Shown here: piece by piece, positions 35,119 to 42,106 of the stretch
How the letters are laid out: each line of letters opens with the position of its first letter
How positions within the stretch are numbered: position 1 is the first letter of the stretch
Source: Cryobacterium aureum
GTDB taxonomy: Bacteria > Actinomycetota > Actinomycetes > Actinomycetales > Microbacteriaceae
Assembly: GCF_002954245.1 (NCBI RefSeq)
Contig: NZ_PPTG01000003.1
Span: 1 to 47,571, forward strand
Reading direction: 5' to 3'
DNA length: 47,571 bases
Notes under the pieces: model-generated
Database searches by the model: none
What the model saw: only the letters and a program-made list of their open reading frames with translations
What the model was told of the DNA's origin: nothing
Translations under genes and position numbers: made by a program

Positions 35119-36003
35119 TCAGAACTTGCGGCCCATGGCCGTGAGGCGTTCGATGCGCTCTTCGATCGGCGGGTGCGTCGCGAACAGCTTGCCCATGGCA
35201 CCCTTCTTCAGCGGGTCGGAGATCCAGAGGTGCGCCATCGAGCTGTTCTGCTTCTGCATCGGGCGGCCGTACTGGCCGAGTTTGGCCAGAGCCGAGGCGA
35301 GGGCGTCCGGGTGCCGCGTCGTCAACGCGCTGGTAGCATCCGCCAGGTACTCGCGCTGGCGGGAGATGGCGAGCTGCACAACGGTCGCGATGAGTGGAGC
35401 CACGATCATGGCGACGAGGCCGAACACCATGACGACGGGGTTGCCATTGCTGTTGTTGCTGCGGCCGAAAAACGCCATGCGCAGGAACATGTCGGAGATG
35501 AACCCAATCGCCACGACGAGGCCGAACACGACCATTGACACTCGAATGTCGTAGTTGCGCACGTGGCCGATCTCGTGGGCCATGACGCCCTCCAGTTCGG
35601 AATCGTCCATGATGTCCAGCAGTCCGGTGGTCGCGGCGACGATTGCGTGTTTCGGGTCGCGGCCGGTGGCGAACGCGTTCGGTGCCGGGTCGTTGATGAT
35701 GTAGACCTCTGGCATCGGGGTGCCGGTCGTGATCGACAGGTTCTCGACGATGCGCCACAGCCTAGGGTGATCGGACTGGCTGTTGACCCTGATGCCGCCG
35801 CTCATGGAGATGGCTTGGCGACCCGCCGCGTAGTACTGAATGATGACGTACAGGGCTGTGATGACGACCGTGGCAATGAGAATGCCGTACCCGCCACCGC
35901 CATAGGCAGCGTTGGCCAGCCAGCCGAGCCCGGCGATGATCACGAAGAAGAGGATCATGATAAAAACAGTGTTGCGTTTGTTTTTCGCTATCGCGCTGTA
36001 CAT
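35119..36003 (-). CDS. htpX: M48 family zinc metalloprotease HtpX
   Basis: A 294-residue membrane protease. Two N-terminal helices (about 12-32, 40-58), then the active site MAHEIGHVRNYDIRVS (His143, Glu144, His147) and the Glu of REYLADATSA as third zinc ligand; further helices flank it. HtpX degrades misfolded membrane proteins under stress. The C-terminal LFATHPPIEERIERL is typical. It lies 12 bases downstream of lemA, the usual partner, in one operon. Confidence 0.95.
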   Translation of the reverse strand: MYSAIAKNKRNTVFIMILFFVIIAGLGWLANAAYGGGGYGILIATVVITALYVIIQYYAAGRQAISMSGGIRVNSQSDHPRLWRIVENLSITTGTPMPEVYIINDPAPNAFATGRDPKHAIVAATTGLLDIMDDSELEGVMAHEIGHVRNYDIRVSMVVFGLVVAIGFISDMFLRMAFFGRSNNSNGNPVVMVFGLVAMIVAPLIATVVQLAISRQREYLADATSALTTRHPDALASALAKLGQYGRPMQKQNSSMAHLWISDPLKKGAMGKLFATHPPIEERIERLTAMGRKF

Positions 36004-36015
36004 CGAAGCGCTCCC

Positions 36016-36582
36016 TTAGAACTGCACGCGAGGCGGCTCCGCAACGCTCGCGAAATCGGCCACCTCGAAGAATTCGCGTTCGGTGAAACCAAGGTTGACG
36101 GCGAACAAGTGGTTCGGAAACACCTTGATCTTGGTGTTCATCTCACGCACGCCACCGTTGTAGAACCGACGCGCGGCCTGGATCTTGTCTTCGGTGTCGA
36201 CGATCGCGCCCTGCAACTGGAGGTAGTTCTGGCTGGCCTGCAACTGCGGGTACGCCTCGGCGACGGCGAAGATGCTCTTCAGCGCGGTCTGCATGTGGTT
36301 CTCCGCAGCGGATGCGTCGGCCGGGCCTTGGGCAGACAGCGTCTCGGCCCGTGCTTTGGTCACGTTCTCAAACACACTCTTTTCGTGCGCCGCGTAACCC
36401 TTGACCGTTTCGATCAGGTTGGGCAGCAGGTCGGCACGACGCTTGAGCATTACCGTTATGTCGCTCCAGGCTTCGTCAACGCGCACGTTGAGCGTTACGA
36501 GGGAGTTGTAGGTCGACCACAGGTAGATACCCACGATGGCAACGAGTGCGACAACGATCAAAACCGGGATGAGCCATTCCAT
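36016..36582 (-). CDS. lemA: LemA family protein
   Basis: A 188-residue protein: one N-terminal membrane helix (about 3-23, LIPVLIVVALVAIVGIYLW), then a helical bundle with YNSLVTLNVRVDEAWSDITV, KRRADLLPNLIETVKGYA, YPQLQASQNYLQLQ and the closing FNGGVREMNTKI-type strand with the Lys-Val-Phe-Pro. The function is poorly defined; it is often co-encoded with HtpX, as here. The ATG at 36580-36582 has GGAGACG upstream; a longer frame is not LemA-like. Confidence 0.93.
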   Translation of the reverse strand: MEWLIPVLIVVALVAIVGIYLWSTYNSLVTLNVRVDEAWSDITVMLKRRADLLPNLIETVKGYAAHEKSVFENVTKARAETLSAQGPADASAAENHMQTALKSIFAVAEAYPQLQASQNYLQLQGAIVDTEDKIQAARRFYNGGVREMNTKIKVFPNHLFAVNLGFTEREFFEVADFASVAEPPRVQF

Positions 36583-36846
36583 GGCAGCGTCTCCTTGCAA
36601 ATTGGCACGATGTGTACGTTGGCACGGAGACATGAACTGGCCAAACGACCCCCCGTGCGTACTTCCTCATACTATCCGCGACCCCGGAGGCTCCCACCCG
36701 CTTCCCATGACACTCCAAGCAAGCTCAGGGCGCGCAGGGATCCCGCGCTGTCGGGCGTTTGGAAGTCGTGCTCTTGGCGCTTTTTCATCGTTCGCTGTCG
36801 CTTCGGCCACTGTTCTCTTCGAACAAGATCCGCTTCGATAGAAGAC

Positions 36847-37434
36847 ATGAGTCAGAAACACCGCGAGCGGCAAGCCCTAATTGTGATCGACGTGCAGGAA
36901 GGATTCGAGGACACCACGTTCTGGGGCATGTCATCTAACCCCGACTGTGAACAAAACATTGCTGTTCTTCTTAGCGAGTGGAAAACCCACGATCTGCCCA
37001 TAATCGTCGTGCGCCACGACTCTCAGTCGCCAACTTCACCGCTTCATCCAGACCAACCTGGGAACCGACTCATGTCCTTTGTCTCTGAAACAGTTCCCGA
37101 CCTCCTCGTCACTAAGCACGTCAACTCCGCTTTCTACGGAGATCCCGGGCTCCATGAATGGTTACAGAAACAGGACATCAATCGCTTGGTTATCTGCGGC
37201 ATCCAGACAAACATGTGTGTCGAAACCACTGCTCGAATGGCGGGGAATCTGGGCTACGACGTCACCGTTGCACTCGACGCGACGAGAACTTTCGACTTGG
37301 CAACCACTATTCCGGGTCTGGGAACGATTACTCATACTGCCGATGAACTCATGAAAGTGACTGCATTGAATCTGCAGGCTGGAGGCTTCGCGCGTATTTC
37401 CGCCACCAAGGAGATCACGGCGACGATGAGCTGA
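36847..37434 (+). CDS. Isochorismatase-like cysteine hydrolase
   Basis: A 195-residue hydrolase of the isochorismatase/nicotinamidase superfamily. The triad is visible: Asp in ALIVIDVQEGF, Lys in VTKHVNSAFYG, and Cys in GIQTNMCVETTARMA, with the cis-peptide before it. The substrate is unknown (nicotinamide, ureidoacrylate-like or other amides). Its codon choice is less GC-rich than the neighbours. The last 20 bases overlap tail-to-tail with the VOC gene. Confidence 0.88.
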   Translation: MSQKHRERQALIVIDVQEGFEDTTFWGMSSNPDCEQNIAVLLSEWKTHDLPIIVVRHDSQSPTSPLHPDQPGNRLMSFVSETVPDLLVTKHVNSAFYGDPGLHEWLQKQDINRLVICGIQTNMCVETTARMAGNLGYDVTVALDATRTFDLATTIPGLGTITHTADELMKVTALNLQAGGFARISATKEITATMS

Positions 37435-37927
37435 ATGCTCGACGAGCGTCAGGTTCGGGCGACCGCGAGTCTGCGGTACCGAATCCGGCACGCTGGCTGC
37501 GTTCCGGTGTGCCCTCAAGTTCTTGGAACACCGTTATCTGCAGACCAGCCGGTGCGTCGAGCCTCGAGTTAAGGGACTTCCACGGCGTCTCGCGCGGCTC
37601 TGCGATGACGGTGGCCCCTGTTGCCTCCAATCGGGTCGTGACCCCACGCACGTCAGATACCTCGAATGCGAGCCGAATACCGGGGCCTTGTCGCTCGCCG
37701 GTTTCGACCTCGTCGATCATGCGCTTCTGGGCCGGGTTTGAAATTTCCAGGGTCGCTCGACCGGCGTCCAGAATCGAAACACGGGCGTTACCCTCTCCCT
37801 CGAACGCGGCCTGTTCGGGCAGTCCGAGGGCGTCACGGTAGAACGCAATGGCGGCATCGAAATCGTTGGCTTCGACGATGACGCGGAGCTGAAGTACCGC
37901 AGCTGGATCGTTCGCGTGTGTGTTCAT
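37415..37927 (-). CDS. VOC (glyoxalase/bleomycin-resistance-like) protein
   Basis: A 170-residue protein with paired beta-alpha-beta-beta-beta modules: LRVIVEANDFDAAIAFYRDALGL, then the Glu-rich middle and IRLAFEVSDVRGVTTRLEATGATVIAEP. Such proteins bind a metal and act on lactones, glutathione-like conjugates or drugs; the ligand is not clear. The ATG at 37925-37927 is preferred over a longer frame. It is divergent from the MerR regulator by 46 bases, so it is probably the regulator's target. Its final 35 residues are basic and Ser-rich, beyond the usual fold. Confidence 0.87.
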   Translation of the reverse strand: MNTHANDPAAVLQLRVIVEANDFDAAIAFYRDALGLPEQAAFEGEGNARVSILDAGRATLEISNPAQKRMIDEVETGERQGPGIRLAFEVSDVRGVTTRLEATGATVIAEPRETPWKSLNSRLDAPAGLQITVFQELEGTPERSQRAGFGTADSRSPEPDARRAFSSSSP

Positions 37928-37943
37928 GATCGCTACAGTAAGA

Positions 37944-37961
37944 CCTGACATCAATGTGAGG
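37944..37961. promoter_or_regulatory. Palindrome between the VOC and MerR genes
   Basis: CCTGACAT-CA-ATGTGAGG, an inverted repeat matching at seven of eight positions per arm. It lies in the 46-base gap between the divergent genes, the usual place for a MerR operator. Spacing to a -35/-10 pair could not be settled. Confidence 0.55.
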
Positions 37962-37973
37962 GGCAAGCTTTCG

Positions 37974-38327
37974 ATGCGAATTGGCGAACTCGCTGCACTG
38001 ACCGGAGCAAGCGCGAGGTCACTTCGATACTACGAAGAGCAGCATTTACTCTCGTCGTATCGCACCAGAAGCAGCCAGCGGGTGTACGCCGATGAGGCCG
38101 AGGAGCGTGTCCGTCTAATTCAGCGGCTGTATCGGGCCGGCCTGTGCAGTTCGACGATCGCAGATCTACTGCCCTGCATGACGAACCCCGCTGCACGAAC
38201 GCCGCTGCTGCGCGAGCGGCTCATCGGTGAGCAAGCCAGAATCTCGGCACAAGTCGAGTCTTTACAAGAAACGCTGATCTCGCTGAACCGTATCGTGGAC
38301 GATCTCGGCGATCCACACGGAGTCTGA
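37974..38327 (+). CDS. MerR family regulator
   Basis: A 117-residue regulator: MRIGELAALTGASARSLRYYEEQHLL is the MerR winged helix-turn-helix, then RVYADEAEERVRLIQRL and a helical dimerisation end. There is no pair of conserved Cys suggesting metal sensing, so it is closer to the multidrug/VOC-controlling group. It likely controls itself and the VOC gene through the palindrome between them. ATG at 37974 is the family start; the upstream frame is unrelated. Confidence 0.9.
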   Translation: MRIGELAALTGASARSLRYYEEQHLLSSYRTRSSQRVYADEAEERVRLIQRLYRAGLCSSTIADLLPCMTNPAARTPLLRERLIGEQARISAQVESLQETLISLNRIVDDLGDPHGV

Positions 38328-38361
38328 GCCAGGTCACGGAGCACAATAGGCGACCGAGTGC

Positions 38362-38748
38362 TCAGACTTCCACTGCATAGTTCAGCAGCAGTTCGTCGGC
38401 GGGCACTCCGCGAATTCCCCAGTTCGCACGCGGCGTCTCGGTAATCGTGATTTCCAGATCGTTCGGCGTGACGCCGATATCCGCGACATTGCTGATGAGT
38501 TGGCGGATGAAGTCCTTCTTCGTGGCCGCCGAGCGGCCCTCGAAGATGCTGACCTCCACGATGGTGTAATCAATCGACCGATCCGACGGCGTGATGAACT
38601 GCTCGGGATCCAGTGGGATGAACCGGTGGAATCGCTTCTCCGATGGCAGCTGGAGCGCAGACACCGCCGCCGCGTGGATCGCATCGGACAGCGCGGTGAT
38701 GCGGGGGGCAAGCGCGGCCTTGTGACCGTAGACAATAATTTGAGCCAT
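38362..38748 (-). CDS. Tautomerase-like protein without N-terminal Pro
   Basis: A 128-residue protein of the tautomerase (4-OT/MIF) superfamily: strand MAQIIVYGHK, RFHRFIPLDPEQF, the conserved SIDYTIVEVSIFEGRS and ETPRANWGIRGVPADE end. Active tautomerases use Pro1 as the base; here residue 2 is Ala, so after Met removal the N-terminal residue would be Ala, and normal tautomerase chemistry is unlikely. Some members of this subgroup share that start, as I recall. It is divergent from the ABC exporter pair. Confidence 0.82.
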   Translation of the reverse strand: MAQIIVYGHKAALAPRITALSDAIHAAAVSALQLPSEKRFHRFIPLDPEQFITPSDRSIDYTIVEVSIFEGRSAATKKDFIRQLISNVADIGVTPNDLEITITETPRANWGIRGVPADELLLNYAVEV

Positions 38749-38847
38749 GTGTGAGTTTCGCAGGTCGCCCAATGCGCATCGTTCGCGCCCAACCGAACCG
38801 CCCATTGTGGACTTGACAGAGCGGGTGCGGCGGCGGAGAGTTCGGTC

Positions 38848-39600
38848 ATGGTGAACAAGTCCGCCCCCGCGGTCGACGTGATCGATCTGCATGTGCGGCG
38901 CGGCAAGCATCCGGTACTGCATGGGTTGTCGGTGAGCATTCCCCGCGGAGTTGTGGTGGGGCTGCTCGGTCCGAGTGGATGCGGTAAAACCACGCTCCTC
39001 CGAACAATCGTCGGCGTGCAGGTGGTGCAGTCCGGCACCGTGACGGTGCTGGGCGTCGAGGCCGGATCGGCGTCGCTTCGCCACCGGGTGGGTTACGTGA
39101 CGCAGGATGCCAGCGTGTACGACGATTTGACCGTGCGGCAGAACCTGCAGTATTTTCGTGCCGTGCTGGGGGCTCCGCGCAGTGATGTCGACCGGGTGCT
39201 GGCCCTGACGGACCTTATCTCCCAGGCTGGCCAGCTGGTCGGGTCGTTGTCCGGCGGGCAGCGCAGCCGGGTGTCGCTGGCCGGCGCTCTGCTCGGCTCC
39301 CCCGACCTGCTCGTGCTCGACGAACCGACTGTGGGCCTCGACCCGCTGCTGCGAGTCGAACTGTGGACCTTGTTTCACCAGCTCGCCGCCGCGGGAACGA
39401 GCCTGCTCGTCTCCAGTCACGTGATGGATGAAGCCAACCGCTGCGACCGGCTGCTGCTCATGCGGGACGGTGAGATTCTGGCCGACGACACCCCCGCGGG
39501 GTTGCTGGCTTCGACCGGCACCGAGGATACCGAGGGGGCGTTTTTGGCGCTGATCGCGCGGCATCCGTCTGTCGACACCAGCGACGGGATCGCCTCATGA
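38848..39600 (+). CDS. ABC transporter ATP-binding protein
   Basis: A 250-residue ATPase of an ABC-2 exporter: GPSGCGKTTLL (Walker A), SLSGGQRSRVSLAGALL (signature) and LLVLDEPTVGLDP (Walker B), plus a Q-loop in YVTQD. It exports an unknown substrate, in the style of drug or lipid exporters. The stop overlaps the permease ATG (ATGA at 39597-39600), so the pair is coupled. GGCGGAGAG upstream is the ribosome site. Confidence 0.92.
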   Translation: MVNKSAPAVDVIDLHVRRGKHPVLHGLSVSIPRGVVVGLLGPSGCGKTTLLRTIVGVQVVQSGTVTVLGVEAGSASLRHRVGYVTQDASVYDDLTVRQNLQYFRAVLGAPRSDVDRVLALTDLISQAGQLVGSLSGGQRSRVSLAGALLGSPDLLVLDEPTVGLDPLLRVELWTLFHQLAAAGTSLLVSSHVMDEANRCDRLLLMRDGEILADDTPAGLLASTGTEDTEGAFLALIARHPSVDTSDGIAS

Positions 39601-40331
39601 ACCCGCAACGCACGCTCGCGACCGCCGGTCGGGTACTCAGCCAGGTGCGGCACGACCCGCGCACGATCGTGCTGCTGCTCGTGGTGCCGAGCCTGCTGAT
39701 CGGACTGCTGGCCTGGATCTTCTCGGACACCCCCGTATTCGCCACGATCGGGCCCGGCATGATCGCGCTGTTTCCGTTCATCGTGATGTTTCTCGTGACC
39801 AGCATCACCACTCTGCGGGAGCGCCGCACCGGCACGCTCGAGCGCCTGCTGTCGATGCCGCTCGGCAAGGGCGACCTCATTCTGGGCTATACGCTCGCGT
39901 TCGGGCTGCTCGCGGTGGCGCAATCGGCCGTCGCCGTGGGGTTCGCAGTCTGGGTGTGCGGGCTTACGATCAGCGGATCGATCTGGCTGCTGCTCGCCGT
40001 CGCCGTAGCGGATGCGATACTCGGCACGACCCTCGGGCTGCTCGCGAGCGCGTTCGCCCGAACGGAATTTCAGGTGGTGCAGTTCATGCCGGCGCTGGTG
40101 TTTCCGCAGATTCTGCTCGGCGGCATTTTTCTGCCGCGCGACCAACTGCCCGATCTGCTGCGGATCATCAGCGACTGGTTGCCGCTTTCCCACGCGATCG
40201 ATGCACTGCAGGCGGTCGCGACCGACTCGAAGGATGCCGCCTATGTGGGCGGGGAACTGCTCATCATCGGCGCCTGGATCGTGGGAGCGGTCGTGCTCGG
40301 CTCGGTGACGCTACGGCGGCGCACCCCGTAG
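39597..40331 (+). CDS. ABC-2 type permease
   Basis: A 244-residue membrane protein with six predicted helices (about 20-42, 55-76, 95-125, 130-150, 160-180, 215-240), of the ABC-2 family: LLVVPSLLIGLLAW, RERRTGTLERLLSMPL (the amphipathic linker) and VFPQILLGGIFLPRDQLP. It is the partner of the ATPase just before it (overlap ATGA). A long palindrome follows the stop. Confidence 0.9.
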   Translation: MNPQRTLATAGRVLSQVRHDPRTIVLLLVVPSLLIGLLAWIFSDTPVFATIGPGMIALFPFIVMFLVTSITTLRERRTGTLERLLSMPLGKGDLILGYTLAFGLLAVAQSAVAVGFAVWVCGLTISGSIWLLLAVAVADAILGTTLGLLASAFARTEFQVVQFMPALVFPQILLGGIFLPRDQLPDLLRIISDWLPLSHAIDALQAVATDSKDAAYVGGELLIIGAWIVGAVVLGSVTLRRRTP

Positions 40332-40348
40332 CCGAGCGCCGGTACGCT

Positions 40349-40419
40349 ATGCCGGTAAATTTGCGACACGCCGAGATTTCCTGTGCAGATGCGCGGCGTG
40401 TCGCGAAATTTACCGGCAT
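40349..40419. terminator. Long palindrome between the ABC permease and GH1 genes
   Basis: A 25-base arm (40349-40373, starting ATGCCGGTAAATTT) pairs with 40394-40419 with a single extra G in the right arm, enclosing a 20-base loop. It is the largest palindrome in the window, at a convergent junction, and has no T-run. A bidirectional terminator is the simplest reading. Confidence 0.65.
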
Positions 40420-40453
40420 TAGCTACCAGGGGTCACGTTAGCGCCGGCTCATG

Positions 40454-41935
40454 CTAGCGGTTGGCCAGGGCGTGCTGCAGCCAGCGGTAGCTCAGCTTGG
40501 GGGTGCGGGTGCGGCGGTCGTCGGCGAAATCGACGTGCACGAGGCCGGTGGGCTCGGTGTAGCCGGCGTTCCACTCGAAGGCGTCGAGCAGGGACCAGAA
40601 GGTGATGCCGCGGAGATCGATGGCGGCGGCCGGGGCTCCGGGCGCGGTCGCGTCGAGGGCTGCCGTGAGGTGCTCGGCCAGGTAGTCGATGCGAGCGGGG
40701 TCGTGCACCTGGTGCCGGGCATCCGCTTGGTCGGAGAAGGCGCCGCCAGCCAGCGAGAGGTACACCGGCGGCAGGTCTGGGTAGCGCGCGATGAGTTCGG
40801 TCAGTGTCACGGCGACATATTCGGCAGCATTGACGACGCCGGCCGGGGTGATCGGGTGTTCGCGAAACGGCTCGAGGTGGAACGGCCAGGATGTGACCGG
40901 GATCGGCCGACCGTCGGGGGCCTTCAGCACCGTCGGGCCGGCGGCAACACGGGCGGGCTCGGTGTAGCTCAGTCCGTAGAAGTCGAGCGGCTGGTGGATC
41001 GTGCGGAGGTCGGCCGGGTCGGCCTCGAGCAGGGTGCGCAGTTCGACCGCGAACGGTTCGAGCGGGGCGGGATAATGCCCGAGCAGTACGGGGTCGGCGA
41101 ACAGGCGGTTCGCCAGCAGGTCGTAGAGATCGGCATAGGAACGGTCCTGGTCGCGGTCGGTGGCGGACTGCACGGGGGTGTGCGAGTTGACCAGACCGAT
41201 GCGACCGCGCACGTCGGCGGCGCGCAGGGCCTGCACGGCGAGTCCGTGCGCGAGCAGCTGGTTGTGCGCGGTCGGCAACGCGTCGAACAGCAGCGTGCGA
41301 CCGGGCGCATGGGTGCCGAGCGCGTAACCCTTCGTGGTGACCGTGGCCGGCTCGAAGAGGGTCACCCAGGCGTCGATGCGGTCGCCGAACGCCTCCCCCA
41401 CCGCGTGGGCGTAGTCGGCGAAGCGGCCGGCGGTGTCGCGGTTCAGCCAGCCGCCGCGCAGGGTGGTAGGCAGATCCCAGTGCGAGAGAGTAGCGGTCGA
41501 ACGGATGCCGTCGGCCAGCAACGCGTCAAGCAAACGATCGTAGAACGCCAGTCCGTTGCGGTTCAGTGCGCCACGGCCCTCCGGCTGCAGCCGGGTCCAG
41601 CCGAAGGAGAACGCGTAGGAATCGACGCCGAGGTCGCGCAGCAAAGCGGTGTCTTCCTCGTAGTTCTTGACGTGGTCGGCCGAGACGGAGGCGTTCGAGC
41701 CGTCGCGGATGCGACCGGGTACCTGGCTGAAGGAGTCCCAGACGCTGTCACCGCGCCCGCCGTCGCGGGCGGCGCCCTCGATCTGAAAGGCGGAGCTGGC
41801 CACGGCCACCTCGAAGCCGGTGGGCAGTCGATCACCGAACTCACCGGCGCGGTGTTCCCAGTCCCGGGCGGCGATGGCGCGATTGGCTGGTGCTACCGGG
41901 GTGCGGGGAGTGGGATTCATGGCGGCGAGACTCAT
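40454..41935 (-). CDS. GH1 family glycosidase, catalytic motifs altered
   Basis: A 493-residue glycoside hydrolase family 1 protein (TIM barrel). Barrel marks are present: ASSAFQIEGAARDGG, YAFSFGWTRLQPEG, SHWDLPTTLRGGW, and WSLLDAFEWNAGY near the end. The acid/base site reads TLFEP (192-196) rather than TxNEP, keeping Glu195 but losing the Asn. The nucleophile motif ITENG is LSLAG (393-397), with Leu395 where Glu belongs. It is therefore unlikely to hydrolyse beta-glucosides by the normal mechanism. The start is uncertain: 41935 or 41920, both without a clear ribosome site. Confidence 0.85.
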   Translation of the reverse strand: MSLAAMNPTPRTPVAPANRAIAARDWEHRAGEFGDRLPTGFEVAVASSAFQIEGAARDGGRGDSVWDSFSQVPGRIRDGSNASVSADHVKNYEEDTALLRDLGVDSYAFSFGWTRLQPEGRGALNRNGLAFYDRLLDALLADGIRSTATLSHWDLPTTLRGGWLNRDTAGRFADYAHAVGEAFGDRIDAWVTLFEPATVTTKGYALGTHAPGRTLLFDALPTAHNQLLAHGLAVQALRAADVRGRIGLVNSHTPVQSATDRDQDRSYADLYDLLANRLFADPVLLGHYPAPLEPFAVELRTLLEADPADLRTIHQPLDFYGLSYTEPARVAAGPTVLKAPDGRPIPVTSWPFHLEPFREHPITPAGVVNAAEYVAVTLTELIARYPDLPPVYLSLAGGAFSDQADARHQVHDPARIDYLAEHLTAALDATAPGAPAAAIDLRGITFWSLLDAFEWNAGYTEPTGLVHVDFADDRRTRTPKLSYRWLQHALANR

Positions 41936-42106
41936 TTCGGCGTGCGGCGCGGGGCATCCGCTTCTCTTGAGGGTGTCACGTTTGTGACCAACTGACGGTA
42001 GGTTTTGGGGTCCGCGAAGAATTCCCCTGGTTTGTTACTCTTTTCGCAGGCGCGGGAGGTTGACTTTGCCGCCGACTACCCCTCAAATTGGGGCAGGGGG
42101 TGAATT

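Noticed and set aside
35563..36846. Long plus-strand extension upstream of the cysteine hydrolase
   Set aside because: It runs antisense to htpX and lemA; the real protein begins at ATG 36847, where isochorismatase features start.
40451..41995. Plus-strand frame of over 500 codons opposite the GH1 gene
   Set aside because: Gly/Val/Arg-rich translation without domain features; the opposing frame is a full GH1 barrel.
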